Shown: positions 22,845-37,000 of the stretch, in pieces
How positions within the stretch are numbered: the stretch's first letter is position 1
Layout of the letters: each line of letters starts with the position of its first letter
DNA from: Sthenelais limicola
Taxonomy: Eukaryota; Annelida; Polychaeta; Phyllodocida; Sigalionidae
Reading direction: 5' to 3'
DNA: 64,000 nucleotides
Assembly (NCBI GenBank): GCA_942159475.1
Contig: OW804096.1
Location: 113,620,194-113,684,193 of the forward strand
Made by a program: the position numbers and the translations under genes
The notes under the pieces: model-generated
What the model was told of the DNA's origin: nothing
Database searches by the model: none
The model's input: only the letters and a program-made list of their open reading frames with translations

Positions 22845-25800
22845 AACAATTAAGAAATAAAAATGATCATTGATATGTCTACCTAATGATGGATATAGAC
22901 AATGTCTGCCTAAGGTCTACAAGGTATTACAAACAAATTAGGCAGACCTTCAAAATCATATATTTGGCTGTAGCTTGAAAATATTTTGTATGCATGCTAA
23001 TATCAGTGTTTTCAACAATTCTTTGCAAAGTTAAATAACCAATATAATGTCTGTGTCAAATTAGAATGAATTGCCTATGTATTGAGTGGTACATTAGTCT
23101 TTTGTGTTCACGCTAGATATTATAATCAAGGTTTACATTCAACACAGGTGTCGATCCAAGAATAGCAATGTCCCCTTGTTTAATGGACACACATGCATAA
23201 CATGCTCAGACCCCTTTTATTATGACATGCATAGCCTGCATACCTGGGCACATTATAATTGTGTATTCGCAGCACACATCGCTTCATAGGCCGCAATAAC
23301 TATTGTGTGATAAATGGTTTTTCGTTGTTATTTGTATGCCGGGGTTCATTCAGTGTTAACACAGATCGAAAAGTGTCCGAAATTATCCCTAGGGAACAGG
23401 GGAAAAGGGGAATTTACTCACACTCGCTCCAGGTAATATATTGAGCCATTGAAAAACATATGGCATCTTATTCACGCTCTTGTCATGTATAATAATTTCT
23501 CAAGTAAAATGTTAACCATGACATGTATCGTAAACCTTATCAAATATATCAAATAGTCAGATTTAGACATCATACTAATTAAAGGTGAAGTACAATTCTT
23601 ATGACTGTTATGGCATAGAAGGAACCCCTTCATACTTTCGAAAAATGACGAGGTTTTTTCGTGATGATTTTTAACCTTTTATACAAATGATTTTTTAAAA
23701 TACTGCACAAGTACGTTGTTCTAGTTTGTTTTCTTAATTTTTAGTTTAAGAGAACGCTTGAGCTATTAGTGTCACTAACGTAACAAATAAAACCACCTTT
23801 ACTTCCTTTTATTTGCTCCATTCACCAAGACACACAAAGAAACAACATGGAGGATTTCCTTTGATTAATGACAAAGTATTGTGTAATTCTTCTATTCATA
23901 TTTGGTTCTAGGCAGCTATTTTCTACTTGAAAAACTAGACAAGAGAACAATATTTCTTGACTTTATGACAAAGGCCATTGTTGGACTATGAAATGTGACT
24001 GTCTTCTATCCCATTACACATACATGGTGAAATTAGCATTTTGGAACTTTTCCTCGAGCCTGAAGCAAGTAGGAACGGTGGAATAAATGAAAACAATAGA
24101 GAATAATGAACAATCGTCCTTAGATTTATGGCATCTTCAAACACCCCAGGCTACACGATGACAATAGCCAAAAGGATCTGTTTAATCTGTAATGAGTTTA
24201 ATAAACTTTTCCTATTTACTCTTATCTTTTCTTCGCTCGCTCGCCAAGAATAACTGCGTATATAAATTAAGCTTACAAGGGCCCTCGAATTAAAATAAAA
24301 CCTCACACAGTATGTGAAGAAAAGTCTTACTATATTAATGTGCTAATATAGATATGTGCTACATTGGGAGGATTTGATCTGTTTCATACTATTTAGCTTT
24401 AGCTAGGTGATTGTTCATGTACGAAATGGTTTAATATGTGAACTAAATAAAAAAAAAGGTTAGCTCGTACGTAAAGGAAGGGCATTATACATGTAGTTAA
24501 GAAATAATGCTTGCTGACCTATGGTAATGGCAGGTTTATCAGAGGAAGAAGACATCAGATATACTTTCGTTCCAATTATTGGCATTGCATCTAATTACGA
24601 ACGTCTATCATTCTTTAGTATAATATTACACTTGTACGAATGGCCTCCAAATGATAGGGCCCTTCTCCACCCCCTCAATGGAATTAACCGTCATGCTAGC
24701 TAGCCCAATAACAAGTGGCCGAATGTTTGTCAACATCTGAAGAACGAACCAATAACATAGCATGTATGAGTGTGGTAAGTTCCAATAACTAGCGTCCATA
24801 TAAGCTGTGATATACTAAATTGCTTCAGAGGGCAAGTTTGATTGGCCACATAATGGTCCTGACTTATTTTACTCTTTTGGAATAGACCCAAGTCTTATGT
24901 CGGCCAGACAAACATGTTCATAATAAAAATCACTTTTCGCCTGGTCATCGCATGCGATCCATTCGATGATAGAGGCTTCTGAAAAACGGAACGGAAACAA
25001 CCACTAAAATATGACCGTATAGGATGTGGTTTTCGGTTTTCCTTAGGATAAACTTTTAAATGCAAGTAATGTTCCTGTTTTGATGACTACCGAGCTTCGT
25101 GATGAAAGATCACAATAACCCACTATTAAACCGATACCTACCTAACAATGGTCCCTCCTATGTCCCATTAATTACAAGGTCCAAACAAGTCAAACGGGCC
25201 AGTGTCTTCTTTGAACATTCCGACGTACACCATGCATAGCAGGAATACATGACGCGCTAAATAATGCACATGAGAGAAGAGAAGCAAAATTACTATCAAT
25301 AGAGGTGTTTTAACATTCCAGCTAGCATCTCAAACGCTGTTGTTATCTCTGGTACCTCCGCAAGAGCATCCATTTTCAGATTCAATAAAAACGTAAATAG
25401 TGCGCCAATATCTTTTTCCTAACACCGGATCTTTATTTCTGAATACAGGTGTACATTTGCGTTTACACCGAGATAACTTCCCTCGTTACTTCACAAGTTG
25501 TCGTGTTTTTGTTTGCGACAATTTCTTTTTGTTTTTAAAAGTTTGTTTGCGACAATTATTTGTTTAACAAATGAGTTGCTAAATATTCTATTATATCTTC
25601 ATGCACCCTTTTCCATAGCAAATTCTCTTTTCGATCAACCTGTTTTAGTTGGTGACTATACACAATTACTCAGCAACTTGCTTTTAATTTCTATAGCGCG
25701 CTCAACAGGTCCAGTTTCCCTTCATTAAACAGCTTCTGTCGGTGGACGCCTTAAATTGTAGTATTAGCTAGTTGATTATTTTTTAATAGTGTTATCTTGT

Positions 25801-26200
25801 GAACTGCAGATCGCCCCTGTGCATGTATAGTGCTGCGCTACTGCCTACAGGGTGCCCCTAGGGTGCCTCCGGTAATGATAATATACGGATGTCAGAATAA
25901 TGCATAACACTGGTGGGTCTTTAAAGACTAGTAATATTGGCATCAAACATTTAAAGAAAGCATCACTGAGGTCAAAGGCCCCTAATTCTCCACCAAATCC
26001 TTGCATGTGTTGGTTCTAAATATTTATCGCTTTGGCAAGAATTATTTCCGGTCTATTGTGAATTGAAATAATTGTGTATAACACAAGTGCGAATATGTGA
26101 ACATCGCCAAGGTCTGTTCGGAGAAAGTTTCTGTATCGGTCACGAAATGAGATCTTAATTTTTAACTAAGCCATCTAGATCTATGAATTCAAAAGCAAGT

Positions 26201-26400
26201 AGATCTTATAATACACGCAGTCATTGGCGGCCGGTCCGGGGACAATGAGCAAAGGGTTGCTGGGGGTGTGGTGGCAATGCGCCAGACATTCAAGCATGGA
26301 TGCCTCCTAACAAGTGCCCACGTTATAGCCCATGGGAAGATTACCTTGCCGGGTCGCCTAGACACAGGTGACACAATCTCTACCTGAGGAAAGAACGCTG
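26201..26400. other. GC-richer patch, open on both strands, possible decayed exon
   Basis: The patch stands out from its AT-rich surroundings. On + it reads in one frame for about 57 codons (including HGCLLTSAHVIAHGK, loosely like the active-site His region of trypsin-fold proteases) before a stop near 26382. On - there is a 72-codon frame. Neither has convincing splice sites or a family match. It could be a fragment of an old gene or repeat. Confidence 0.2.
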
Positions 26401-29400
26401 GGGACAACCAATATCATGGCTGCTCGAATCACACCAGTGACCCTTCTTGTATTTGGATTAGGCCACTTACTCCAGATATGTATAAAGGTTTATCTCAACA
26501 CGTTATCCTCCTATATAGGACAAACGAGCGAGTTAAAGTAATTATATGTTTGCGCAGGCACAGGGAAACGATCTTTCTCGAGACGGTGCGTCATAGAGAA
26601 AGCATCCCCGAAGAAAATAACAGAAGTTTTCAATAAACATGGAACACCAAGAGTAAAGCTGTAGAGTAGACAGAGGACACCCCAGGGCAATCATTTATGT
26701 TAACTGTTAAATTGGCTTCACGTTATATATATATGCGTGGTCACATTGTCATGTGTTTGGTTCATTATGAATCTGGCATTTATGGCTCCTGCTGAGGGGA
26801 ATAAATAATAGACAAATTCATATTTTCCTGCCCTTGTTTCTAATATGATTTAATTAACTAGAAAGGGGAGTGTGGGAATATACATGTCGGTTGTGGTCAC
26901 TGGTCCGGAAGTCCACCCACTCATGCAATTACTATAAATATATACGTACCGGACACAATTCCACAACAAGTGTGGTTATAAACTTAACAAATTAAAAACG
27001 TTCGGCTTTTAATTCCTCCCGGTAAAGAATCGCTGTCCCTTTCCCTTGAGCGGAAAATTACAGGTGCCACAATGCCTCATGGGTTGGTATTTCAAACGGT
27101 GGACCAATGAGACTAATAAGGCTAATGAATTACCTGCCTCAGGTTATTAGCTATCTTGGGTTTCTTAATGCCAAGTCTCTTACAAAAAGTACAATATCAA
27201 TTTTTAAACGGGATGAATTTAGGCTGTATTGCTGAAAAGACATCCTGGCCAAAGGCACGACGTATATATATAGCCTAAAGATTGGCATTGGGCTCGAGAT
27301 GACAGCACATCAAAATCATTAATATTGTTGTGTAACATAAATTACTACGAGTATGTCCAAATAACTTACATTTTCACATCTGAAAATATGTAGGCCTAAT
27401 TTTAAAAATCCAATCAAAAACCAAGTATTGGCAATATTCTAAAAAGCCTTGTGTAATTAAAGGACATACCACTATGGCTGGGACGTCAGCGTTTTTATAT
27501 CCATATTGTTTTAAAGTAAGATTTTGTGAAACCTCTTTGTATGATAATGAGATAAATAAATCATTTGATTGAGAGGCGGAATAAAGTGTTAAATAATTTA
27601 TAAATGTTTTATTGTAATGGAAATTCTTACCCTTTATTTAATTGCATTAATGTGTTCAATGTGGCTACAACTGTGGTGTTATCTTATTATTTCCAATCGC
27701 TGAGAGTCAGCCGTATTCACATGTACCACAGCAGCCTAGTTATATACCGTTTTACCATTTTGGAAGCTTGGCAAAATACACATAATTATATGCTAATAGA
27801 TGAAAAATAAGTTTGCATCTTTGCCCCTCTGATTCGAGCCAATATGAACGACAAGACCATATAAAAACAATATCCATCAGGACCGCATCCAAGATCTGTG
27901 AGGTGAAATGGAATGCCTCTCTCCCTGGCAAAATTTGCAAGGAAATGCAATTCACATAGATACAGAACATGTATGTAGATAACTGACCCCATTATTCATA
28001 AATTGCAGTTAATATGGGATGTACCCATTTCATATTAGATATGAAGTTTACGTTTTGTAGGTTGATTAAATTAAGACTTAATATCATGCGCCGCTTGGCC
28101 CCTTACGAAGCGGGCGTATACATGCCTGTGAAGTTCAACAATGAACAAAAATTTACCTTCCAAGACACTGAACAATGATTCGGTTGCCAATCCCGAGGCG
28201 AAAAATAAAGGGTGCCAGAACTATCTTGGGTGGTTCTGTCCCAGCATGTTTATGAATTCATATTCTAATTGATTCGCAAAGTCTATCCTACTATAACGTC
28301 CTACCAGCTGATAGAGATTGTATGATTGGGGGTTGTCTCGAATGGATTTGTTATTCTAGCCAACCTGTAACCATTCGCTATTGCCAATTTTGTCACGAGC
28401 ATTCCATTCAGACGGCGGTCCTGCTGCTGCCAAGACGGCCTTCCTGCTCTAACATTGCTATACAACATTTTACATCAGGCCATATTGATCATATCACTCG
28501 CAATATATGTGACCATATTAGCCCTCAGTCGCTCCAGGAATATAAGAAGATCCTGTCATTTCTTCCTCGCCCAGACAAGGGATAATATACTGTTTTCAAT
28601 CAAGGTGACTTATATGGAAAAGACAGCCTGAGGCCACAGGACCTCAGCAATCGTGACGAGGGAGGAGGAACATTGAACATTGCACTCATATTTGGTTCAG
28701 GAACAGCAGAGCTGAGGACCGACAGGCGGACAAAGTGGTAAAAAATTGACATCAGGATTTGGGGGAGGTGGTGGAGATGACCCTGCAGTCTTGAAGGTCT
28801 CCGAGGTGTGTCACTTTGACTCGAGTTTGAGATTTTTAGACGACATGGACCCGATCCATGGAGAGGTGGAGCTAGAATTCTCATAAAAATAACTGCTTAT
28901 AGTTAAATATGAGAGCACATAGTGTGCTCGTTAGTGCCATGAACGTCAGTCAGTTTATACCAAGACGACTTGGAGGATTCACCCCTCTCAATCTCTAAAG
29001 GGAAAGGTGCACGGTGTATTCAGACTTCGCGCCCTTGTATAGATCAGAGTGGATACACCAACCTGTTTTCAAGCCGGCTCACAGGTGAGTTCAAGTTTTC
29101 ATACTATGTATGGGGAATGCGTCATTTGTTAATATTATTAACCCTGTGTAGTACCCTGTTTGACATGAGTTTACTGTTCGTCTCTAAATGCCGAGGTAAT
29201 TGCAGGCTAATTAGCCTAGAACTACTTGGTAGCCCTATAATATTGTTATGGATCGGGGCATTCCAATAATTCGTGACAAATACTGTAAATGGTGTACCCT
29301 GGATAGAACTACTTTCTAAAGATTTTAACAGTTGTAAGCGTTGCCTCGGCTCAATGTAGCCAAGTGTATCCATTTCGTTACCTCCTTCCAGCATTTGCAA

Positions 29401-30580
29401 ATTAAAGCATTACTCTTGTCGGGTATAGGACCGGTTTCTGTGATGGTAAATACGCCAGGATGGCCAATATATCGAAATATTTTTTGACTAGCCTACAAAG
29501 ACAAAAACTTGATTGAGAACACACATATAAACTATATAGTGACCGTTTTTAGATTTGTGTAGCCAAAGCCCTATGTTTGGAATTTTCTTCTCTTCTTCAC
29601 GACAACGCATGAAAATATCCAGCCTTATTGTATAACGTTTATTATGAATTATAGTATTACAGGAATATAAAGATATAGAAAAAATATAAAATTCTTGATT
29701 CCATCCCATTTGAAGGAACGCTTACAGTATATATTATTATCCCAATAGAATAACCATAATATTATTCTGTAATACTTATTTTTTCATTTATTTATTTCAT
29801 AAAGATTTTTAATCATCAAATAAATAAGGCATATGAAGCTCCCTAATTAAATAGGAAACTTCAATGCCTGTGCCATGAATCACTCAGGTTTCCTTTGTGA
29901 ATTTGAATGTAAAACACATCAGCGTTCATTAGAATCCGAATGTTGAGTTTAAGTAGGGAGGTTGGAGGACTTTGTAAACGTGGCATGTTTGGTTGTGAAA
30001 AAATCTGTGAACGTCTGTTTTTATTTAAGTAAATGAATCCATCATGTCGTGAATCCATTCTTCTAAATAAAAGTGACTTGCCCCCTTGAACTCTAGCAGA
30101 GACAAACTATATAATCATCTCAGTGTAAATTCAGGTGGTCGGCAAATTCCATGTCAGATTTTTGTCGAAGTTCGATCAATTGATATGCATGCATTTCCAT
30201 CAACTATAGACATCTCACCATGAATCCTTGCATCACTTAAAGTGACATCACAATTTCTCAATGGTAGATATATCCGTTTCGATGCCTTGACGTTATTATT
30301 ATTATTATTATTAATATTAATATTAACATTTGTATAGCGCTCATACCATAAGCGCTCAAAATAATAAGATGATCATGGACAGGAGAAATATGTTAGAAAG
30401 ATGAAATTACAATGATAGATTGTTTGTACGATGTATGAAGAATAAATAGATTTAAAAATATATAAATTGTTAAGACGGGTGACTAGTTTGCAGGTGGTAT
30501 CACTTCTGTAGGTGGATTTGTAAGACGGAAAGTATTTGGCAATTGTGCATCACTGTGTACATCATGCATTAATGGTATCA

Positions 30581-30601
30581 CCCCCCCCCCCCCCCCCCCC
30601 C
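30581..30601. repeat. Poly-C run (21 C)
   Basis: Homopolymer of 21 cytosines. Such tracts are length-variable and prone to sequencing error. Similar runs occur at 35690-35707 (G) and 59089-59102 (G). Confidence 0.8.
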
Positions 30602-31080
30602 ACGACAATGATGAACCCTACCGACTGGGTGCCACAATTAACATGGATAGACATGCAAGCGTCGCGTCATGCATCACTGAAAACGGGTGAAATTGCTCGC
30701 TCCATTCAAAGCATTCACTCCCACTTCACTGAATTGTTGATGATTTATGAGAAAAGGGGAACGTTCCGAAAAAGGGTACGTTCCAGGGAAGCCCTGTAGT
30801 TGCCGACCAATCTGATTGATGCTTATTGATTAAGCGTCTTCCCCAAAATATAATGCTTACGCACCAAATACACTCGGATCTAATGGATAGATAATGGGTC
30901 TATGTTACAGCCATGTTAAACTCTAAATGGGCGCTAGTCTGTGGATTTTCGTATCGAACGCTTTTCTTAACGACATGTTCATGTCAGTTCTACCATTTAC
31001 CTGATTACAGGCAATTATCCGGGGGAAGTGTATATGTTCTATGTCGGTCCACACTTGATTTATACATTATTTCATTTCAG

Positions 31081-34000
31081 ATCCAATATGTCTGGGTCGA
31101 ACGTTGGAGCCCTTGCATTCCTCTTGCTGGCTATTGTTTTTATCAAAGGAGCCAATGGACAAAAGGGCAATTTTACATGGTGTCCTAGTGCTACGAAAGA
31201 ATGCTTTTGTGAGAGAAGATTCACTACAAGTCACATTGTGGTATGTGTCGACTGGAAAGGCCCACTTTCTCCGGGATTCAGGTCGGCAAAAATTGTTATG
31301 GTTCTCAATCAACTCCGGTTCATAAACTCAACTGTAAAAACACTACAGGTATTGTTTCTAAGTGTATTACGCTAAAATATCACTCGATTTATTAACTCAA
31401 AAAGGATAAAAAAAAAACCTATCCATGTATTGTAGTTTTATTATTCAAGTATCGATCCACGAGATGATTTTCGTTTGCATTATTTAGTCTTTATTTAGTA
31501 TTAATTTTAGTCTTGTGTTAAGATTGAGCCAATTTGTTAACTTTTAATTGCAGGCAAACGTTTTTGCCAATGTTGCCGTCACCAGCCTTCGTCTCCAGAG
31601 CCTTCGAATGACAACCATCATGCCAGGGGCATTCCGAGGTCTTGAAGCCAATTTAATAGAATTGCATCTCGATGATAACTTAATAGAAAATCTTTTAAAT
31701 GGCGTTTTCAATGGTTTAACTAAAGTTGAATACCTAAGTCTGGCAAATAATCGATTGACAAACATTGATCCAAGTGCATTTCGTGGCTTAACAAGCCTTA
31801 AATACCTTTACATGTATGGGAACAGATTGACGAACGTTGAATCACGATTATTCAGCTTCCTGCCGAATTTAGAAAACCTTTATTTGCATACAAATAGAAT
31901 ATCGAGGATCCATCCTGACTCCTTCCGACATCTTACTGATCTAACAGAATTAGAATTACAGAAAAACGAGATGATCGATGTACCCACTGGATTGTTCACG
32001 CCTCTTAATAAACTTAATCGACTTGACCTCTCTGAAAACAAGATCTCAAAAATTCCCACTAATGCCTTTTCTAACATGGTCGGATTGAAGCACCTAGACC
32101 TCTCAAGCAATGGAATTACAACCCTCTCAAAAGACACCTTCTTACGCATGTACAACTTGGTGAGGTTATATTTATCATTGAATAAAATTGAACAGCTGCC
32201 TTTGGATATATTCAAGGATGTAAGTCAATTACAGCAGCTAAAGCTGAACGAGAACAATATTCGCCAGATAACACCCAGGTCATTTAGAAACCAAGCCCAG
32301 CTACGAATGTTGCACATGTACGGCAATCAATTAAGTCGAGTATCTAGAGATTCTTTCAGAGGACTTAGGCGACTAGAAGACCTTAATTTGGACAACAATT
32401 TGTTGGAAGATATAGGAGGGGGAATCTTCAGCGAACTTTCCAATCTAAGGTACTTGTCACTCATGGGAAACAAAATAGGAGAGCTGACATCTGATGCGTT
32501 ACAAGGTCTCGACAGTTTGTGGTCACTCAGTATTAAGAAGAACAGATTGAAGGAGATTAATAGTGAAGCATTGAAAAGTGTGTCTAATCTAGATACGTTA
32601 GATCTTGCATACAATCAAATTGCTACACTTCAAGGCAGAAGCATCGGTCTGGAGAAATTACATTATCTTCAACTCTCGAACAACGAAATCAAAGAAATCA
32701 AGGATGATACATTCAACGATCTTAGGGCCCTACGAAGTCTGGATCTTTCGTTTAACAGATTACATACATTAAGACGTTATATGTTTAGAGGTGTAGGAAA
32801 CCTGAATTTCCTGAGAATCAATGATAATGTCTTAGAGGAAATACCTGGAGATTCCCTGAAAGAGGTTGGTAAGTTAACCAGACTTTTGCTGTACAATAAC
32901 TTCATAACGACGATCCGAAGTAATAGTTTCCACGAGCTACGAGAAATGGAAGAAATGGATCTGAGCTATAACCGAATCTCGAGGATAGATTCATATGCCT
33001 TCGAATATCAAAAGAAAATGGCTATGTTAAAACTCACCGGTAACAGAATAGAAAGATTAGGGAGGAACTCTTTGGGTGATTTGAAACGCCTGGCCTTTCT
33101 TCACCTTGGTAAAAACACATTACTGAGTATCAGTCTAGAGCAACTTCGTGATATTGAAGACTTGAAATCTCTGAATATAAGTGACAACCCTTTACACTGT
33201 GACTGCAGCATGGGCTGGTTGAGGAATTCTTCGTTCCTCGTGGAAAAATACAGAACCTCCTGTGCAAGTCCGTCTTCTGTTTCTGGATACCTTGCTGTCT
33301 GCTACTCTTTGGACAATTGTGGGATTCGGCCAGAGCACAAACCATCAAATAGTAGCTTGAAAGTTTGTGCTAGCAGTAAATTCCTGACTAGCACAACGCC
33401 AGGAACTACCAACAAGCCAACATCAACAGAAAAGACTACACCAACAACCACAAGGCCAACAACATCCACAACAAGGCCAACCACAACAACCACAAGGCCA
33501 ACAACATCCACAACCAAGCCAACCACAACAACCACAAGGCCAACAACATCCACAACCAGGCCAACCACAACAACCACAAGGCCAACAACATCCACAACCA
33601 GGCCAACCACAACAACCACAAGGCCAACAACATCCACAACCAAGCCAACCACAACAACCACAAGGCCAACAACATCCACAACCAGGCCAACCACAACAAC
33701 CACAAGGCCAACAACATCCACAATCAGGACTACCACAACAACCACAAGGCCAACAACACCCACAACCAGGCCAACCACAACAACCACAAGGCCAACAACA
33801 TCCACAATCAGGACAACCACAACAACCACAAGGCCAACAACATCCACAACCAGGCCAACCACAAGGCCAACCACCACCAAAGCAACAACACCAACTACAA
33901 CCCAGAAGCCCACTACTCCTAAGAGAGGTAAGATTAATATTTTTCAATAAACACTCCATTCCCCGTATTGTTAACTTTAATGTATGATGGTTATTTATTG

Positions 34001-37000
34001 CCCATCCATGTATGGACATACTGTGTATTGTAAGCAAAAGTAAAACCCTAATGAGACCCCTGTTGACCCTAATGAATGACCTCTACTATTATTGCCTAAT
34101 GAGGGATTTATTCCATTATCATATTAGTAGTAACCTGGTAAAAGTGTGGGAAGTTTTATTACTATATATATGTTAATGTCCTGTCAACCTTTTTCCCAAC
34201 GAGTTGCTCGTTGACAAAGACAGAGATAGACACAGAGCTATACAAACAGAGACAGGGATATACAAAACAGCTGCATGTATACCTGCATCATTGCAAAGAC
34301 CGACTGGCGGGCAAAAGCTTTACAGGACTACAATTAATCATGGACCATGATGCTACCAAACCATGGGACAAATTAATTAGAGAACAGGAAGGGACAGGTC
34401 AAGACAAACTTGTCAACAGTATTATTTACTTCTATTTAAAAATATTATAAATATGATATGAAATACAACATTATTTATCAAGATATCATTTTTACGAACG
34501 TGACAGACTATAACCATATGTGGCTTGTCCATTTAGATGAGAAGCTGTGAATAATAGACAGAAGAGAGGAATGGCCTTGAACCATCCAGAAAAGGAGGGT
34601 TTATTTAACCATAAACATCAATACATGTAATAAATATGTAAAAAAAAATAAAAAATTTCAAGCATGTGTGGTTGAGGCGAATGGGCGTTAGAGAATGGAG
34701 TGTTTACTTTATGGAAGGAGGATGGGCATTGTGATGTGGGATGAGATGATTGGTTAAGGGAACAGGTGTCACTGTGGGCACGGTTCCCAAGGGGCGTTGC
34801 CTAGCTCCCATCACCAATATACACAGTGACGGATCACCTGCACATAATGTATAAATAAATTCATATCAAATGAACTATTTTAGGCATATAGTTAAGTTCT
34901 TTATTGGGCCGTATTTTGAAATACTTTAAAAATTTCTAAGATCAGGAGCCTTTATGTTGGGAGACATTGTTTAATTTGGGGAACTTTTAGCACTGACCAA
35001 GCGTTAACATTCATTTCTATTGTTTCTTTTCCAAATCTTAATAGTTAATGAACAAAAATGCCCCTAAATATGTACTTGAAGAACAGGTATAATGCAAAGT
35101 ACAAACCATTATTTTTGAATAATTTTCTTTACCAACCAGGGCCACTTTTCCAGAAATAATGAGGAGAATGGGGTATTAAAGTAAACCTAAAATGTGGCAT
35201 TGTGAGGTTGAGTCTCAGAGCAGACATTTGTCTCATTTTCGAGTCATTTTATTTTTTAATTTCACTAATATCTTCATATCTGGGGCTCAGTTATATTTTA
35301 AACTCACACATTTAATTATTGATGTAATTCCCTTTCGATTGGTGAAAGAATTAGAGAGGCTAAGATTGAAGTAAGCTAGAAAAGTGAGTTAAATGGGGTT
35401 CTGGGATACTAGGGTCTCTGGACCAGAGTGTTGGGTGGCAGACCGGAGTGGCAGAACTAAGCTTGTGTTTATTTTTCGGCGAAAATGTTTTTTGCACAGG
35501 GCCATGACTGCTCGAGAGTGGTGCAGCTACAAAGAATGATGCGTACATTTTCACTCAAAGTGTGTTAATACGCTATTTCAGAACAGCCACGAGCTTGTAT
35601 TCCATTTTTATATCACAACTACCAGGTTGAAATCGTGAAATTACTGTGCATGGTTGTTCACCCAAAATATGTTACATGATGGTGGTGGTGGGGGGGGGGG
35701 GGGGGGGAAGGATCGTGGTATACCTGGTTTGCCGGTGTGGGTGATCTGGTTGGCATTCAAGGAATGGAATGAACCCTTGTCTTGTATTATTTGTTATTTA
35801 TTAATCACAAGCTTTCGCCCGTAGTTTGGGCTTCATCAGGTGTTCATCATATGTTACATGAAACTACAAAATTAACAAGCGCCTTCGCGTCTCCGCGAAG
35901 TCACTCTGCAGAAGCCACATGTGTTAAAACGTATTGTGCAGATCTGCATGTTTTCGAGGTGGTAACAATCTAAGTTGTGATATAAAAGTCTACATTTAAA
36001 GAATTAGCATAAATATATAGGTACTTGACTTCCATTTTTTTAAAATACAATTGTTAGTAGTAACACATGAGCATCATCTGTCAATTGACAGTTCTTCCAG
36101 GAGTACCTTTGCATTCTGAAATGTACATATTATTGATATAATATTAATTATCAATAGCATACATGAATATATTGTTACAATATCAATTACTATATCAATT
36201 ATTACTTGCAAGAAATTAAGTCAAATTACCCATGGAGATTGATATACCAATTATTACTCGAGTGAAATAGTTATAAATCTACCAAATGAAACATCCACTA
36301 ACGGGCTACAAAGCAGAGCCAGAATTCCACTTCTAAAAAACTGTAGAATAACTCACTTGAGATTGCCTTTAAGAGATCAAAATTTCCCAAATTTGCGCAA
36401 ATCCCAAATAGATAAACAAGAAATTGTGCCCCTATCTTAAGAATACCCCGCTTTAAAACCAAATTGGGTCAAAATTCAATACGGTACTAATTAAAACAGC
36501 CTAGTCGTGGAATGAGTTGACTGCGAGGCAACGCAATACAGGGAATATAGAAGCTTTTAAAACAAAATATGGTTAAATATTTCATTTGTACCACTTGTAC
36601 AAATCCTTAGTAGATACCACCAACACTCCATCCTATGCGATCCGAGTGGCAAGTGGATACTAATTGCTATGACTCCTAGACTCTATTTTGTATTCATATA
36701 TATTATCGCCAGTATGACTTGATCATAATCCATAGAATTCGATTTGTTTTTCTCTGCCTACACTTCAACAAATTAACTCTGTGATATTATAATTTAATAA
36801 AGAGTTCGGGTTTAATGATCGGTTATCTACATAATTTCCAGTCACTTAAATTATATACGCATACTCCAGCAAAAGCGTTTCTTTTCGTTTCTTTATAAAG
36901 GAGATGAAACATTTAGTATGAGTCAAATCTACACTGACATTATTACTAGGCCTTTCGTTATGCCTTTCGTTAACTTCCGGACCGAATTGTGGATTACAAA

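Larger units (their letters stand above)
22851..31080. other. Gene-free stretch; only low-complexity DNA and unassigned short frames
   Basis: No frame here shows a recognisable domain or a chain of splice-compatible exons. Notable spots are a GC-richer patch at 26201-26400 and a possible non-coding exon ending in CTCACAG|GTGAGT near 29088 that could be 5' UTR of the LRR gene. There is also an ATT microsatellite at about 30293-30330 next to a GTATAGCGCTCATACC motif seen near SINE tails, and a 21-C run at 30581-30601. Long upstream introns or regulatory DNA of the LRR gene may lie here. Confidence 0.4.

Noticed and set aside
28322..28585. 87-codon frame with several Cys and His
   Set aside because: Cys/His spacing fits no zinc-finger pattern, and there are no splice sites or neighbouring exons.
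33302..34037. Long minus-strand open frames (about 200 codons) rich in Val/Leu or Cys/Gly/Trp
   Set aside because: They are antisense shadows of the 42-bp coding minisatellite; no stop arises because the unit length is a multiple of three.
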